In this document: piece after piece, positions 25,881 through 35,040 of the stretch
How the letters are laid out: each line of letters begins with the position of its first letter
Position numbering within the stretch: the first letter of the stretch is position 1
From: Flagellimonas aquimarina
Lineage (GTDB): Bacteria > Bacteroidota > Bacteroidia > Flavobacteriales > Flavobacteriaceae
Reading direction: 5' to 3'
Assembly: GCF_003149745.1 (NCBI RefSeq)
Contig: NZ_QGEG01000001.1
Coordinates: 868,001 to 932,000, forward strand
Length of the DNA: 64,000 bases
The notes under the pieces: model-generated
Databases searched by the model: none
The model's input: only the letters and a program-made list of their open reading frames with translations
Told to the model about the DNA's origin: nothing
Position numbers and translations under genes: made by a program

Positions 25881-28800
25881 TTAAAGAAAAACGGGATTTA
25901 TTTTGTGATCAATATAGACAATAATAGTATGTTTAATTTCAAAATCCATCTCTTTTAGCACATTTGCGTAATGTATTATCTGCTCTTTGTGAGATGGTGA
26001 TGGTCTTCCTGTTTTATAGTCAATAATTGTTGCTTGGTTATTTGCTATTGCAATGCGATCCGGGCGCAATGAACCTCCGTCCATCGTGAGTATTTCTTGC
26101 TCATTCAATATTTGATGTTCGCCGGAGAAATATTTTTCAAGTTCTGGGTGGCCAACGACTGCATGTATCTTTTCTTCTAAATATTTATCGGCATGTTCTG
26201 GAACATCTCCTGATAATTTGAGTTTGTCAAGCACATTGGAAACATCATACTTTGTTATGATATGGCTAAGAGCAAAATGAATAAGATTTCCAAGTTCAAT
26301 GGCCTCCTTTATTTCATCATCCCATAAATGACTGGATTTTGTGGAAATGGCAAAACCGGGGTCTTCTTTTTGTCTTGTTAAATATGGAATATGAAGACTT
26401 TCTGTTGACAAGGTAGTGGTTGCATCATTTTCCAGCAATGTGCCAAAAGCATATATTTCCTGGTCGTTTTTAGGAATATCATTGTTTTGCAAGTAACAGT
26501 AAAACAAATCTGAATATGAAGAGGCATGCAGGAGAGAAGGATTGTTTCTGCCAACTTCTGAAATGATGTAAAGTCCTTTTTCTGCCCTTGTCAATGCCAC
26601 ATACAATACATTTATGGCGTCCAATTCGGTTTTTTTTACTTCATCAATGTAGACATCTGCCGTAGCCTGATTAAAATGCAACATTTCCTGGTTTGTGCTG
26701 ATCAGGAATTCATTTAACCCAAAATCCTGCTCCGTATCTGTTGCTGGTACCCATGATTTCTTTTTCTTTCGCTTATCATCAATTATTGCATTGGCAAAAG
26801 GAAAGATTACAATAGGAAATTCCAGTCCCTTGGCTTTGTGAATGGTCATGATCTTAACCGCATTAACGTTTTCTGGAGCAGCAATGGACAGACTGTTTTT
26901 TTTCTTCTCCCAATATTTGAGAAAAGAATGTATTCCCGGCCCCTCCCTTTGTTCAACTACCAATACTTCATCCATCAAAAAAGAAAGATAAGCGGATGCA
27001 TTTGCTGATAGGTCAAATTGGATGATGGCCTTTTCAAGAATGTTGAAAACGGGTTGCCCTTTTAAATTGTTCAAGTTAAATCCATATGAAGTGGCAAGCA
27101 ATCCCTCCAGAACGCCCAGGTTGGACGATATAAAATCGTGCCTGTCTTTTTTGGCCAAGAACATCAAAGTTTCGTAGCGGGCTTCGTTGTCATTTATATC
27201 ATCCATCACTTTTAGTAATGAAACAAGAAAACGAACCTTTTCATTATTGTTTAATAACAAAGAGTCTGAAGAGATAATGGGAATGTCTTTTTCAGACAGA
27301 AAATTGGCCAAAAGCATGCCTTTATTATTGTCCCGCACTAGAATGCAAATGTCGGAGAAGAGATGTTTTTTCAACACAATCTCATCAATTTTTTTTAGAA
27401 CTTCAGTACAATATGCTTCTTCTTTATCAGAGACATTGTTGTCCAAAAATGATAATTGTACAAAACCACCAGATTTGTTGTTGGCTTTTTGACCGCACCC
27501 TTCCAAAAAAAGGTTTTTATAATCTTCGCCTTTTAAAAAAGGAGCAACGAACGAGAAAAAGCTATTGTTGAATTGGACAATTTCGCTATAACTTCTCCAA
27601 TTCGTATCCAAGGAATTGATACTAGGTTCTACTACAAAAGGATGCGATTTTAGGTTTATTAAATTAAGGAATTGCTTTGCTCTACCTCCCCGCCATCTAT
27701 AAATGGCTTGCTTTACATCCCCAACAAGAAATAAGGAACCACTTTCTTTTTTTTCATTTTCACTTTCCAAGGCATTTCCAATTAACGGAATTAGGTTGTC
27801 CCATTGCATTTGAGAAGTGTCTTGGAACTCATCTATAAAATAGTGCCTGTATTTTTCTCCCATTCTTTCGTAAATAAAAGGAACGGGTTGGTCTTTTATT
27901 TCTTTTGACAATAATGAATTCAATGATGAAATTGGGATTACATCTTTTTCAACCTCAATGTTCTTGATTTCTTTTGCAATTTCATTCAGTAAGGTGAGTG
28001 GAACTATATTGCCATAAATATTCTTGAGATAGCTGCGTTTGTATAGATTCTTTTTGATGATTGAAAAAATGCCCAGAACAATGCTGGCCAAATGGGTGGC
28101 TTCCCTTTTGTCCGTAGCTTTTAGAATTTTGTGTTCCAGCAAATTTTGTTCCAGCTTGTTGTTGTAAAGTGCTTTAACGCCGTATTCCTTTTGCAATATT
28201 TTTTTAAAATGATTTGGAAGAGTCTGTCTAGGGAAATCTGAAAAATCAAACCCTTGGTTTTCAATTTCCTGAAGTGCCTTTTGGGCTTCAATAAGAACAT
28301 TGTTTTCAATTACTCTTATTTGAGACGAAATATTCTTTTGAATTTGTTGAAAATCACTGATCGATTTGGATAGGAGTTTGTCTACATGCCCAGAATGGTT
28401 TTCTTGAAAAAGCAGCTTTCCAATTTCCACTAGATCATATGTAATGTTCCAGCTTTTGTCATTATCAATCTTTTCAAGGGAGAAAGCAAGTAAAACCTCG
28501 GTAAGCTGTTTATCTGTTCCCGCTCTTTCCAACAAGTGCCCTACAGCTTCTTCCAAAAGCAGTTCAACATCCAGCTCGATCTCAAAGTTTTGTGAAAGTT
28601 GAAGATCCCTAGCAAATGTTTTTATGATCTTATGATTGAACTTGTCAATTGTGGAAACCTCAAAGAACGAGTAGTTATGCAATATTTTTTTAAGAACCGT
28701 TCTGGATCGTTCCTGAAGCTGTTTGGCACTTAAAGAAAGGTCTTCACAAATTTCACGAAACAATGTTCCCTGTTCTTTATCGTTTCCAAAAGCATGAAGA

Positions 28801-28982
28801 CTATCCAAAATCCGGGCTTTCATTTCCCCAACGGCTTTATTTGTAAAGGTAATGGCCAGTATTTGTCTAAATTTTGTTGAAGTGTTATTGGAGAGTAGAA
28901 GTTTAAGGTATTCCTTGGTCAAGGTATATGTCTTGCCTGAGCCTGCCGATGCATTATATATTTTAAAGCTGGAAACCTCCAA
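25881..28982 (-). CDS. addA: AddA-like UvrD/Rep helicase-nuclease
   Basis: The 1033-residue product has Walker [17 protein letters not shown] near residues 11-26, followed by [19 protein letters not shown]. The helicase II motif is in [14 protein letters not shown], and motif VI-like [11 protein letters not shown] is also present. A C-terminal nuclease domain follows ([22 protein letters not shown] near 970-990). This is the AddA layout: an SF1A helicase fused to a RecB-like nuclease, the motor of double-strand-break resection. Its partner addB is 2.7 kb downstream on the same strand, with kbl and ompA between. Confidence 0.92.
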   Translation of the reverse strand: MEVSSFKIYNASAGSGKTYTLTKEYLKLLLSNNTSTKFRQILAITFTNKAVGEMKARILDSLHAFGNDKEQGTLFREICEDLSLSAKQLQERSRTVLKKILHNYSFFEVSTIDKFNHKIIKTFARDLQLSQNFEIELDVELLLEEAVGHLLERAGTDKQLTEVLLAFSLEKIDNDKSWNITYDLVEIGKLLFQENHSGHVDKLLSKSISDFQQIQKNISSQIRVIENNVLIEAQKALQEIENQGFDFSDFPRQTLPNHFKKILQKEYGVKALYNNKLEQNLLEHKILKATDKREATHLASIVLGIFSIIKKNLYKRSYLKNIYGNIVPLTLLNEIAKEIKNIEVEKDVIPISSLNSLLSKEIKDQPVPFIYERMGEKYRHYFIDEFQDTSQMQWDNLIPLIGNALESENEKKESGSLFLVGDVKQAIYRWRGGRAKQFLNLINLKSHPFVVEPSINSLDTNWRSYSEIVQFNNSFFSFVAPFLKGEDYKNLFLEGCGQKANNKSGGFVQLSFLDNNVSDKEEAYCTEVLKKIDEIVLKKHLFSDICILVRDNNKGMLLANFLSEKDIPIISSDSLLLNNNEKVRFLVSLLKVMDDINDNEARYETLMFLAKKDRHDFISSNLGVLEGLLATSYGFNLNNLKGQPVFNILEKAIIQFDLSANASAYLSFLMDEVLVVEQREGPGIHSFLKYWEKKKNSLSIAAPENVNAVKIMTIHKAKGLEFPIVIFPFANAIIDDKRKKKKSWVPATDTEQDFGLNEFLISTNQEMLHFNQATADVYIDEVKKTELDAINVLYVALTRAEKGLYIISEVGRNNPSLLHASSYSDLFYCYLQNNDIPKNDQEIYAFGTLLENDATTTLSTESLHIPYLTRQKEDPGFAISTKSSHLWDDEIKEAIELGNLIHFALSHIITKYDVSNVLDKLKLSGDVPEHADKYLEEKIHAVVGHPELEKYFSGEHQILNEQEILTMDGGSLRPDRIAIANNQATIIDYKTGRPSPSHKEQIIHYANVLKEMDFEIKHTIIVYIDHKINPVFL

Positions 28983-29099
28983 AAAGTTTTTCTTGCAAAT
29001 TACGGATTACCAACTTGAACTTAACACAGAATTGCATGAATATATGTCTTAAAAGCGTATTTTTACAAGAATCATTAATAACTTAAAAACAACATAATT

Positions 29100-29708
29100 A
29101 TGGCTTTTGAATTACCAAAATTACCCTATGCATATGATGCTTTAGAGCCACATATAGACGCGAGAACAATGGAAATTCACCATACAAAGCACCATAATGG
29201 GTATACCACTAAATTGAATGGTGCAATTGCGGGAACAGATTTAGAAGGAAAAGGAATCCTTGATGTTTTGGCCAATTTGGACATGTCCAATGGAGCAGTG
29301 AGAAACAATGGAGGAGGGTTTTACAATCACGCTCTTTTCTGGGAAGTGATGTCCCCAAATGGAGGAGGAGCACCAAGTGGAGATTTAGCAGCTGCCATTG
29401 ATGATGCTTTTGGCTCTTTTGATGCCTTTAAAGAAAAATTCAGTACAGCCGCCGGAACAAGGTTTGGGTCTGGTTGGGCTTGGCTCTGTGTTCATAAAGG
29501 CGGGAAGGTTGATGTTTGCTCAACGCCAAACCAAGACAACCCAATAATGCCGGGAACAGGGTGTGGAGGACATCCTATCTTAGGATTGGATGTTTGGGAA
29601 CATGCATATTATCTAAATTACCAGAATAGAAGACCAGATTATGTGGCAGCATTTTTTAACGTAATCAATTGGGATAAAGTTTCTGAAAATTACAATGCAA
29701 ACAAATAA
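29100..29708 (+). CDS. sodA: Superoxide dismutase, Mn-type signature
   Basis: The 202-residue protein has the metal ligands His27, His77, Asp164 and His168 of the Fe/Mn superoxide dismutase family. Gly at the GGGFYNH position and Gln145 in NQDNPIM follow the manganese-type pattern rather than the iron type. No signal peptide is present, so it is cytoplasmic. A near-consensus -7 box (TATTTTTA, 29058-29065) precedes it and a perfect hairpin terminator follows, so it is a single-gene unit. Confidence 0.95.
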   Translation: MAFELPKLPYAYDALEPHIDARTMEIHHTKHHNGYTTKLNGAIAGTDLEGKGILDVLANLDMSNGAVRNNGGGFYNHALFWEVMSPNGGGAPSGDLAAAIDDAFGSFDAFKEKFSTAAGTRFGSGWAWLCVHKGGKVDVCSTPNQDNPIMPGTGCGGHPILGLDVWEHAYYLNYQNRRPDYVAAFFNVINWDKVSENYNANK

Positions 29709-29734
29709 TTAGGAGGTTCAATCCTGTTAAAGTT

Positions 29735-29770
29735 AAAAAGGCCGAACACAATTTTGTGTTCGGCCTTTTT
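29735..29770 (+). terminator. Terminator of sodA
   Basis: AAAAAGGCCGAACACAA is followed directly by TTTTGTGTTCGGCCTTTTT, giving a long stem of about 16 pairs with T-run. It lies 27 bases after the sodA stop and can also end transcription arriving from the minus strand. Confidence 0.92.
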
Positions 29771-29792
29771 ATTTTATAAATGCACTAAATAG

Positions 29793-29862
29793 AAAAGGGT
29801 GAGGAAGCCCTCACCCTTTTCGTCCCAAATCTTACCATAAACTTAACCTACTTATGCTATGG
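29793..29862 (-). ncRNA. Candidate small RNA, copy 1 of 3
   Basis: On the minus strand a conserved ~39-base body occupies 29824-29862. It begins CCATAGCATAAGTAGG and ends ATGGTAAGATTTGGG. A hairpin follows at once: stem GGGTGAGG/CCTCACCC with a four-base loop (29797-29816) and TTTTC. A perfect -7 box, TAGTTTTG, lies immediately upstream. The body differs from copies 2 and 3 by one base (T for C before ATGG), and that base strengthens a possible CCATA/TATGG pairing. No ORF is present. It may belong to a known Bacteroidota RNA family such as Flavo-1, which I cannot test here. Confidence 0.6.
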
Positions 29863-29870
29863 CAAAACTA
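29863..29870 (-). promoter_or_regulatory. -7 box of candidate sRNA copy 1
   Basis: TAGTTTTG on the minus strand matches TAnnTTTG exactly and abuts the conserved RNA body. A TTTTG lies about 24 bases further upstream, slightly beyond the usual spacing for a -33 element. Confidence 0.5.
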
Positions 29871-29984
29871 AATTACTGGTATTGTGAGAAATAACAAAAG
29901 TTTTTGAGGAAATTTTTGATTTTTTGAAAAAAAATTGCGGATAATTCAGTGCGGAAATTTGTTAAATCCTTGGGGTTCAAATAT

Positions 29985-30054
29985 AAAGAAGGCGGAGATT
30001 TCTCCGCCTTCTTTCCCCAAATCTTACCATGAACTTAACCTACTTATGCTATGG
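29985..30054 (-). ncRNA. Candidate small RNA, copy 2 of 3
   Basis: The same conserved body is at 30015-30054, identical to copy 3 over the whole ~40 bases. It is followed by a different, stronger hairpin: a 13-pair stem AAAGAAGGCGGAG with its complement and a four-base loop (29985-30014), ending in TTCTTT. A TACATTTG box lies six bases upstream of the body. The body is conserved while the terminator stems are unrelated, which argues for function of the body as RNA and against a simple recent duplication. Confidence 0.6.
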
Positions 30055-30059
30055 TCCTC

Positions 30060-30067
30060 CAAATGTA
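30060..30067 (-). promoter_or_regulatory. -7 box of candidate sRNA copy 2
   Basis: TACATTTG on the minus strand matches TAnnTTTG exactly, five bases upstream of the conserved body. No clear -33 TTG was found at 19-23 bases. Confidence 0.45.
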
Positions 30068-30201
30068 AGCCAAGGTCATGATTGGTGAGTAAGCTTTTAG
30101 ATGAAACCCTCTTTATTTGGTTGAATTACCAACCTTGTGGTTAGAGCGTACTATTACTAAAGAAAAGGATTACGTAGTGCGGTATTTGGATTACTTAAAA
30201 T

Positions 30202-30272
30202 AAAAAAGGTGGAATAGCTTCCACCTTTTTTGCCCCAAATCTTACCATGAACTTAACCTACTTATGCTATGG
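30202..30272 (-). ncRNA. Candidate small RNA, copy 3 of 3
   Basis: This is the first copy in transcription order, about 105 bases downstream of the purF stop. The conserved body is at 30233-30272. Its hairpin AAAAAAGGTGGAA/TTCCACCTTTTTT, with a four-base loop, spans 30202-30231. The upstream box is TAGTATTG, one mismatch from consensus. Expression could come from this box or from purF read-through. Confidence 0.6.
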
Positions 30273-30280
30273 CAATACTA
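30273..30280 (-). promoter_or_regulatory. -7-like box of candidate sRNA copy 3
   Basis: TAGTATTG on the minus strand is one base off TAnnTTTG and abuts the conserved body, in the same relative position as the box of copy 1. Confidence 0.4.
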
Positions 30281-30376
30281 AAGTAGGTTTGAGTTTTACC
30301 TACGAATCAAAAAGACGGCAACATGCACGTTTCATCGATGAAATGCACACATTAACTTTAATTTAGATAGGACAAA

Positions 30377-32275
30377 TTAATAGGCCCTTTGGTTTTTTCC
30401 TTCGTAGAAATTAATAAAAGCTCTATTTACAACCCTGTTCCCCCCAGGGGTAGGATAGTCTCCTGTAAAATACCAATCTCCTAGATTTTTTGGGCAGGCC
30501 TTATGAAGACTTTCAATACTTTGATAGATAATATCTACTTCTGCATTGATGCCCTTTGGACTCAAAATTTGAGCAATCTTTTTTGAAATTTGTTCGGGAG
30601 TAAAAGGTTCATAAAACTCTTTAACATAGTTAACTACTTCCTTGTCTTTTGAATCTGTCTGAGTCAGGCACTTTTCGTAAATCTCTTTTATTTTGTTTGT
30701 GGTCCCGTGGTCTTCATGAAGCGCTTGAGCAGCCTTAAAAGCAACAAAGTCCTCTAACTTGGCCATATCTATACCATAACAATCTGGATACCTAATCTGT
30801 GGAGCGGATGAAACCACTATTATTTTTTTAGGAGATAATCTATCAAGAATTTTTAGGATACTCTTTTTTAGGGTTGTCCCTCTAACTATACTGTCATCTA
30901 TAATGACCAGGTTATCATTTTCTTTTACCGAACCATAGGAAATATCATATACGTGTGTAACAAGGTCATCCCTGCTACTGTCTTGGGTAATGAAGGTTCT
31001 AAGTTTGGCGTCCTTAATGGCCACTTTCTCAATACGAGGCCTTACTTCCAAAATTTTGTGAAGCTCGTCACCTGTTATTTTTGGACCCAAGGCCAAGATC
31101 TGTTCCTCTTTTTTTGCATTAAGATAGTTCTGTGCTTCCTTTACCATACCAAAGAAAGAGGTTTCCGCTGTATTGGGAATGTATGAAAAGACTGTATTTG
31201 TCAAATCATCTTTAATGGCTTTCAAGATTTTTGGGAACAAGAGTTTCCCCAACATTTTTCGTTCTTGGTAAATCTCTTTATCACTTCCTCTGGAAAAGTA
31301 AATCCGCTCAAAAGAACATGCTTTTCTTTCTGTGGGCTCAAGTATTTCTTCTAGATGAACAGTCCCCTTTTTCTTTATGATTATTGCATGGCCAGGGTCC
31401 AGTTCCTTGACCTCCTCATATTTAATGTTGAAAACAGTTTGAATTACAGGTCTTTCTGAAGCCACAACCACAAACTCATCATCTTTGTAGTAGTAAGCTG
31501 GCCTAATTCCTGCAGGGTCTCTTACCACAAAAGCATCACCGTGCCCCAACAAACCGCCAATAGTGTAGCCACCATCCCAATTTTTAGAAGCCTTGGATAG
31601 TATTTTTGCCACATTAAGTCGTTCGGCAATTAGGGGTGAGGCGTCTCTTTTATTATGCCCTTCTTTTTTTATTTGTTTGTAAAGCTTGGCAACAGCATCA
31701 TCCAAAAAATGACCAATTTTTTCCATCACCGTTACCGTATCGGCCATTTCTTTGGGGTGTTGGCCAAGGGTAACAAGGTTATTAAAGAGTTCATCAACGT
31801 TCGTCAAATTAAAATTACCGGCAACAATAAGATTTCGGTGCATCCAATTGTTTTGCCTTAGGAATGGGTGAACGCTTTCAATACTATTTTTCCCAAAGGT
31901 TCCATACCTAACATGGCCCATTAACAATTCTCCTATATATGGGATGTTCTTTTTTTGCAGCGCTACATCATCTACATATTCTGGGTGTTGTGCCAAAGAA
32001 GTATTAATGCGGTCATTGATTTGGGCAAAAATGTCCTGTATTGGTTGTTGCTGTGCGGAACGCACCCTACTCATATAACGCTCTCCTGGATCCATGTCCA
32101 GTTTTATGCTTGCAAAACCAGCACCATCTTGACCTCGATTGTGCTGTTTCTCCATCATTAGGTACATTTTGTTAACGCCGTAGAAAGCTGTACCGTATTT
32201 TTCTTTGTAGTACTCTAGAGGTTTAAGCAAACGGATCAGTGATATTCCGCATTCGTGCTTAATCGCATCACTCAT
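30377..32275 (-). CDS. purF: Amidophosphoribosyltransferase
   Basis: The 632-residue product has the N-terminal glutamine-hydrolysing nucleophile Cys9 in HECGIS, which requires removal of a short propeptide in the family. The phosphoribosyltransferase PRPP motif is VIIDDSIVRGTTL near 450-462. It catalyses the first committed step of purine synthesis. It is longer than the Escherichia coli enzyme, which I believe is usual in Bacteroidota. It follows pfkB on the same strand, with an intervening terminator. Confidence 0.95.
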   Translation of the reverse strand: MSDAIKHECGISLIRLLKPLEYYKEKYGTAFYGVNKMYLMMEKQHNRGQDGAGFASIKLDMDPGERYMSRVRSAQQQPIQDIFAQINDRINTSLAQHPEYVDDVALQKKNIPYIGELLMGHVRYGTFGKNSIESVHPFLRQNNWMHRNLIVAGNFNLTNVDELFNNLVTLGQHPKEMADTVTVMEKIGHFLDDAVAKLYKQIKKEGHNKRDASPLIAERLNVAKILSKASKNWDGGYTIGGLLGHGDAFVVRDPAGIRPAYYYKDDEFVVVASERPVIQTVFNIKYEEVKELDPGHAIIIKKKGTVHLEEILEPTERKACSFERIYFSRGSDKEIYQERKMLGKLLFPKILKAIKDDLTNTVFSYIPNTAETSFFGMVKEAQNYLNAKKEEQILALGPKITGDELHKILEVRPRIEKVAIKDAKLRTFITQDSSRDDLVTHVYDISYGSVKENDNLVIIDDSIVRGTTLKKSILKILDRLSPKKIIVVSSAPQIRYPDCYGIDMAKLEDFVAFKAAQALHEDHGTTNKIKEIYEKCLTQTDSKDKEVVNYVKEFYEPFTPEQISKKIAQILSPKGINAEVDIIYQSIESLHKACPKNLGDWYFTGDYPTPGGNRVVNRAFINFYEGKNQRAY

Positions 32276-32288
32276 ATCTATATAAAAT

Positions 32289-32314
32289 AAAAAAGCCCCG
32301 AAATAGTTCAGGGC
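32289..32314 (-). terminator. Terminator between pfkB and purF
   Basis: On the minus strand GCCCTGAA and TTCGGGGC pair (one G-T) around a four-base loop, followed by T6. It lies six bases after the pfkB stop and 13 bases before the purF start, so purF probably has its own initiation or depends on partial read-through. Confidence 0.8.
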
Positions 32315-32320
32315 AGTTAT

Positions 32321-33247
32321 TTACGTTAATTCAATATTGAACTGTGTCAATTCTTTAAACTGCAACAAACGTTTGTCGATTTCATGCTTCTGCAGCGCCA
32401 CCATTCGTTCTGTTCCAAATTTCTCCACACAAAATGAAGCTAGATTGGAGCCTTGTATAATGGCATTCTTTATACTTTCAAAAGAAATATTTTTTGTCTG
32501 TGCCAAGTAGCCGGCAAATCCGCCAGCAAATGTATCTCCTGCACCAGTAGGATCAAAAACCTCTTCCAACGGCAATGCAGGGGCAAAGAAAATATGTTCA
32601 TCATGGAACAAAAGAGCTCCATGCTCACCTTTTTTGATAACTACATATTTAGGTCCCATTTTCTGTATTTTGGCAGCTGCTTTAACCAAGGAATATTCAT
32701 TGGTCAATTGCCGCGCTTCTTCATCATTAATGGTTATCACATCAATGTGGTTTATTACATTGATCAACTCTGTCCAAGTATTGTCCATCCAAAAATTCAT
32801 GGTGTCCAAAATGATAAGTTTTGGTCGTTCTTCCATTTGATTGATTACACCCATTTGAATATTGGGGTGCAAATTGCCGAGCATTACCACATCGGCATCT
32901 TTGAAGCTTTCTGGAACAATTGGATTAAAATCGCCTAAGGTATTTAGTTCGGTAACCAAGGTGTCCCTTGAATTAAGGTCATTATGGTATTTTCCTTTCC
33001 AATAAAATGTTTTACCGCCCTTAACGATTTCAACTCCTGAGATATCTATATTCCTATCCGTAAAAATATCTAAATAAGTCTGTGGGAAATCATCACCAAC
33101 AACCGAAACAATAGCAGACTCTACGTTAAACTGATCTGCTGCCAAGCCTATAAAGGTAGCTGCTCCTCCCAATATCTTACCTGTCTTGCCAAAAGGGGTT
33201 TCAATAGCATCGAAAGCCATACTCCCAACAATAAGCAATTTGCCCAT
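32321..33247 (-). CDS. PfkB family sugar/nucleoside kinase
   Basis: The 308-residue ribokinase-fold protein has the catalytic signature DPTGAGDTFAGGFAGY near 230-245, with the base Asp in GAGD, and an N-terminal GG region (ILGGAATFIG). The family phosphorylates sugars or nucleosides with ATP in the cytoplasm. Its position among purine genes makes a nucleoside (for example adenosine or inosine) a reasonable but unproven substrate. Confidence 0.9.
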   Translation of the reverse strand: MGKLLIVGSMAFDAIETPFGKTGKILGGAATFIGLAADQFNVESAIVSVVGDDFPQTYLDIFTDRNIDISGVEIVKGGKTFYWKGKYHNDLNSRDTLVTELNTLGDFNPIVPESFKDADVVMLGNLHPNIQMGVINQMEERPKLIILDTMNFWMDNTWTELINVINHIDVITINDEEARQLTNEYSLVKAAAKIQKMGPKYVVIKKGEHGALLFHDEHIFFAPALPLEEVFDPTGAGDTFAGGFAGYLAQTKNISFESIKNAIIQGSNLASFCVEKFGTERMVALQKHEIDKRLLQFKELTQFNIELT

Positions 33248-33344
33248 TTATGTAAATTTGCTGCAAATATACACTTAGATATTCCATTTATCATAACAGA
33301 TGATAGAATTAAGAAAAATGCAATTCAATTGCGCAAAACCTAAT

Positions 33345-33980
33345 TTACTTTCTTCCAAAATCTGCAGGAATTTCTCCCCAGGCCTTTGTCTCCCATTTTG
33401 CTATGGGAGTATTGTAGGAATTCTGTTTTAACCATTGCTCGGCACGTTCAATAAGTTCAAAGACGACTTTGTTTTTGGCATTTTTCTTCAATTTGGTGCC
33501 GCACTTTTTTTTTCTTACCCAACCCATTGCAATTCTAGAATCTGAATAAAGAACGCGGGAACTTTTGTTATTTTTTAAAAAGGCCAATCCATGGACCAGT
33601 GCCAAAAACTCCCCTATGTTGTTTGTTCCCTGTTCAAAAGGCCCTTGTTTAAAAAGTGTTCTTTTGGTTTTGGTATCTACCCCTTGATATTCCATTTTTC
33701 CTGGATTTCCGCTCGAAGCAGCATCTACGGAAATCGAATTGTAATTGGGTTCTCCAATTTTCAACAATTCCTCTGGGGACAGTTCCTTTTTTCCTTTGGA
33801 TTTTCCTTTGTACTCTAAATAATTGCTGTTAAAGGCTTTTTTTGCTTCGGCAAAATCTTGAAAGGATTTGTACTGTGCTCCTTTGAACCCTTCAATTTGG
33901 GCCTTGCAATCTGCCCAAGCTTCATAAATGCCAGGACGCTTGCCTTTCCAGACCACATAGAATTTTCTCTTATTTGCCAT
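33345..33980 (-). CDS. rnhA: Ribonuclease H with N-terminal viroplasmin-like domain
   Basis: The 211-residue protein begins with the short hybrid-binding (viroplasmin-like) domain (KFYVVWKGKRPGIYEAWADC, about 6-50), then a catalytic RNase H domain. The four acidic residues are Asp86 (SVDAASSGNPG), Glu124, Asp147 (YSDS) and Asp207. It degrades RNA in RNA-DNA hybrids. Its start codon overlaps the purN stop by 11 bases, so it is translated as part of the purN unit. Confidence 0.93.
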   Translation of the reverse strand: MANKRKFYVVWKGKRPGIYEAWADCKAQIEGFKGAQYKSFQDFAEAKKAFNSNYLEYKGKSKGKKELSPEELLKIGEPNYNSISVDAASSGNPGKMEYQGVDTKTKRTLFKQGPFEQGTNNIGEFLALVHGLAFLKNNKSSRVLYSDSRIAMGWVRKKKCGTKLKKNAKNKVVFELIERAEQWLKQNSYNTPIAKWETKAWGEIPADFGRK

Positions 33981-34545
33981 CCTTCAAAAGAAGTTTTTCT
34001 ATTACCCTTGGAAAATGTTCATATTCAAGTTCATGTACTTTTTTGGCTATGGAATCTGCATCATCAGATGGTTCTACTCTTGTTTTAGCCTGAAATATAA
34101 TAGCTCCTTCATCATAATTTTCATTGACATAATGTATGGTAATACCTGTTTCTGATTCTAAATTTTCTCTAACAGCTTGATGAACTTTTGCACCGTACAT
34201 ACCTTTTCCACCATATTTGGGCAACAGTGATGGATGAATGTTGATAATGGTATTTGGGAAAGCTTTTAGTAGCGAAGTTGGAATTTTCCACAAAAAACCA
34301 GCTAAAACGATTAAATCTGGGTTTAACCCTTTTAAAAGTTTAACAAAACCATCAGAATCTGAGAATGCTGTCCTGTTAAAATAAAAAGCGGCTGTCTTGA
34401 GTCTATCGCAGCGCTCTAAAACACCTGCTGTTTTTTTATTGGTAAATACTGCAGAAACCTCTGCTGAGCCCTTTTCTTTAAAGAAAGAGATAATATTTTC
34501 GGCATTTGAACCGCTACCCGAGGCTAAAATTACGATTTGCTTCAT
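33970..34545 (-). CDS. purN: Phosphoribosylglycinamide formyltransferase
   Basis: The 191-residue length is normal for PurN. ILASGSGSNAENI (5-17) binds the phosphate of the substrate. NIHPSLLPKYGGKGMYG near 100-116 carries the catalytic Asn/His. The enzyme transfers a formyl group from 10-formyl-tetrahydrofolate to GAR, the third step of purine synthesis. It is divergent from acpP and starts the purN-rnhA unit that leads towards pfkB and purF. Confidence 0.95.
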   Translation of the reverse strand: MKQIVILASGSGSNAENIISFFKEKGSAEVSAVFTNKKTAGVLERCDRLKTAAFYFNRTAFSDSDGFVKLLKGLNPDLIVLAGFLWKIPTSLLKAFPNTIINIHPSLLPKYGGKGMYGAKVHQAVRENLESETGITIHYVNENYDEGAIIFQAKTRVEPSDDADSIAKKVHELEYEHFPRVIEKLLLKDGK

Positions 34546-34667
34546 TTAGGGAGTTCTACTATGGTTATGGGCCTATATTTAGAAGGCTAAAGTAATATTA
34601 TGGAGCATAAGATGTGTAATTTGAGTCACATTTTATCGACAAATGGTGTATTTAATCCAAAGTTTTA

Positions 34668-34675
34668 TATTTTTG
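34668..34675 (+). promoter_or_regulatory. -7 box of acpP
   Basis: TATTTTTG fits TAnnTTTG exactly, 32 bases before the acpP ATG. A -33 element is not obvious, so strength cannot be judged. Confidence 0.5.
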
Positions 34676-34707
34676 CCAACGATTAAATTTTTAAAACCGA
34701 TATAATT

Positions 34708-34941
34708 ATGTCAGACATTGCATCAAGAGTAAAGGCTATCATCGTTGATAAGCTAGGTGTTGATGAGAATGAAGTAGTGCCAGAAGCTAGCTTTACCAAT
34801 GATTTAGGTGCGGATTCCTTGGACACTGTTGAACTTATCATGGAGTTTGAAAAAGAATTTGATATTCAAATTCCTGATGATCAAGCAGAGAACATTGCAA
34901 CTGTTGGTCAAGCCATTAGCTATATAGAAGAAGCGAAGTAA
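34708..34941 (+). CDS. acpP: Acyl carrier protein
   Basis: The 77-residue acidic protein has the phosphopantetheine attachment serine Ser37 in [12 protein letters not shown]. It is the acyl carrier for fatty-acid synthesis in the cytoplasm. The fabF gene follows 99 bases later with a strong hairpin between them, matching the higher need for ACP than for FabF. Confidence 0.98.
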   Translation: MSDIASRVKAIIVDKLGVDENEVVPEASFTNDLGADSLDTVELIMEFEKEFDIQIPDDQAENIATVGQAISYIEEAK

Positions 34942-34972
34942 TTTTATGATATTTTACTAAAGACTTTAAATT

Positions 34973-35007
34973 ATCCATGTGATGATCATCACATGGATAT
35001 TTTTTTT
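34973..35007 (+). terminator. Hairpin terminator/attenuator between acpP and fabF
   Basis: ATCCATGTGATGA is followed immediately by its exact reverse complement (34973-34998), then a run of about eight T. The perfect 26-base palindrome folds to a long stem with a minimal GATC loop. It should end most acpP transcripts and let some read into fabF. Confidence 0.85.
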
Positions 35008-35040
35008 AATTTAGGTTCTAAAGGTTAAAATAATAGTTCA

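Noticed and set aside
29793..30280. A CRISPR array
   Set aside because: Only three repeats, at ~190-220 base spacing; each unit contains a promoter-like box and a terminator hairpin, and no cas genes are nearby.
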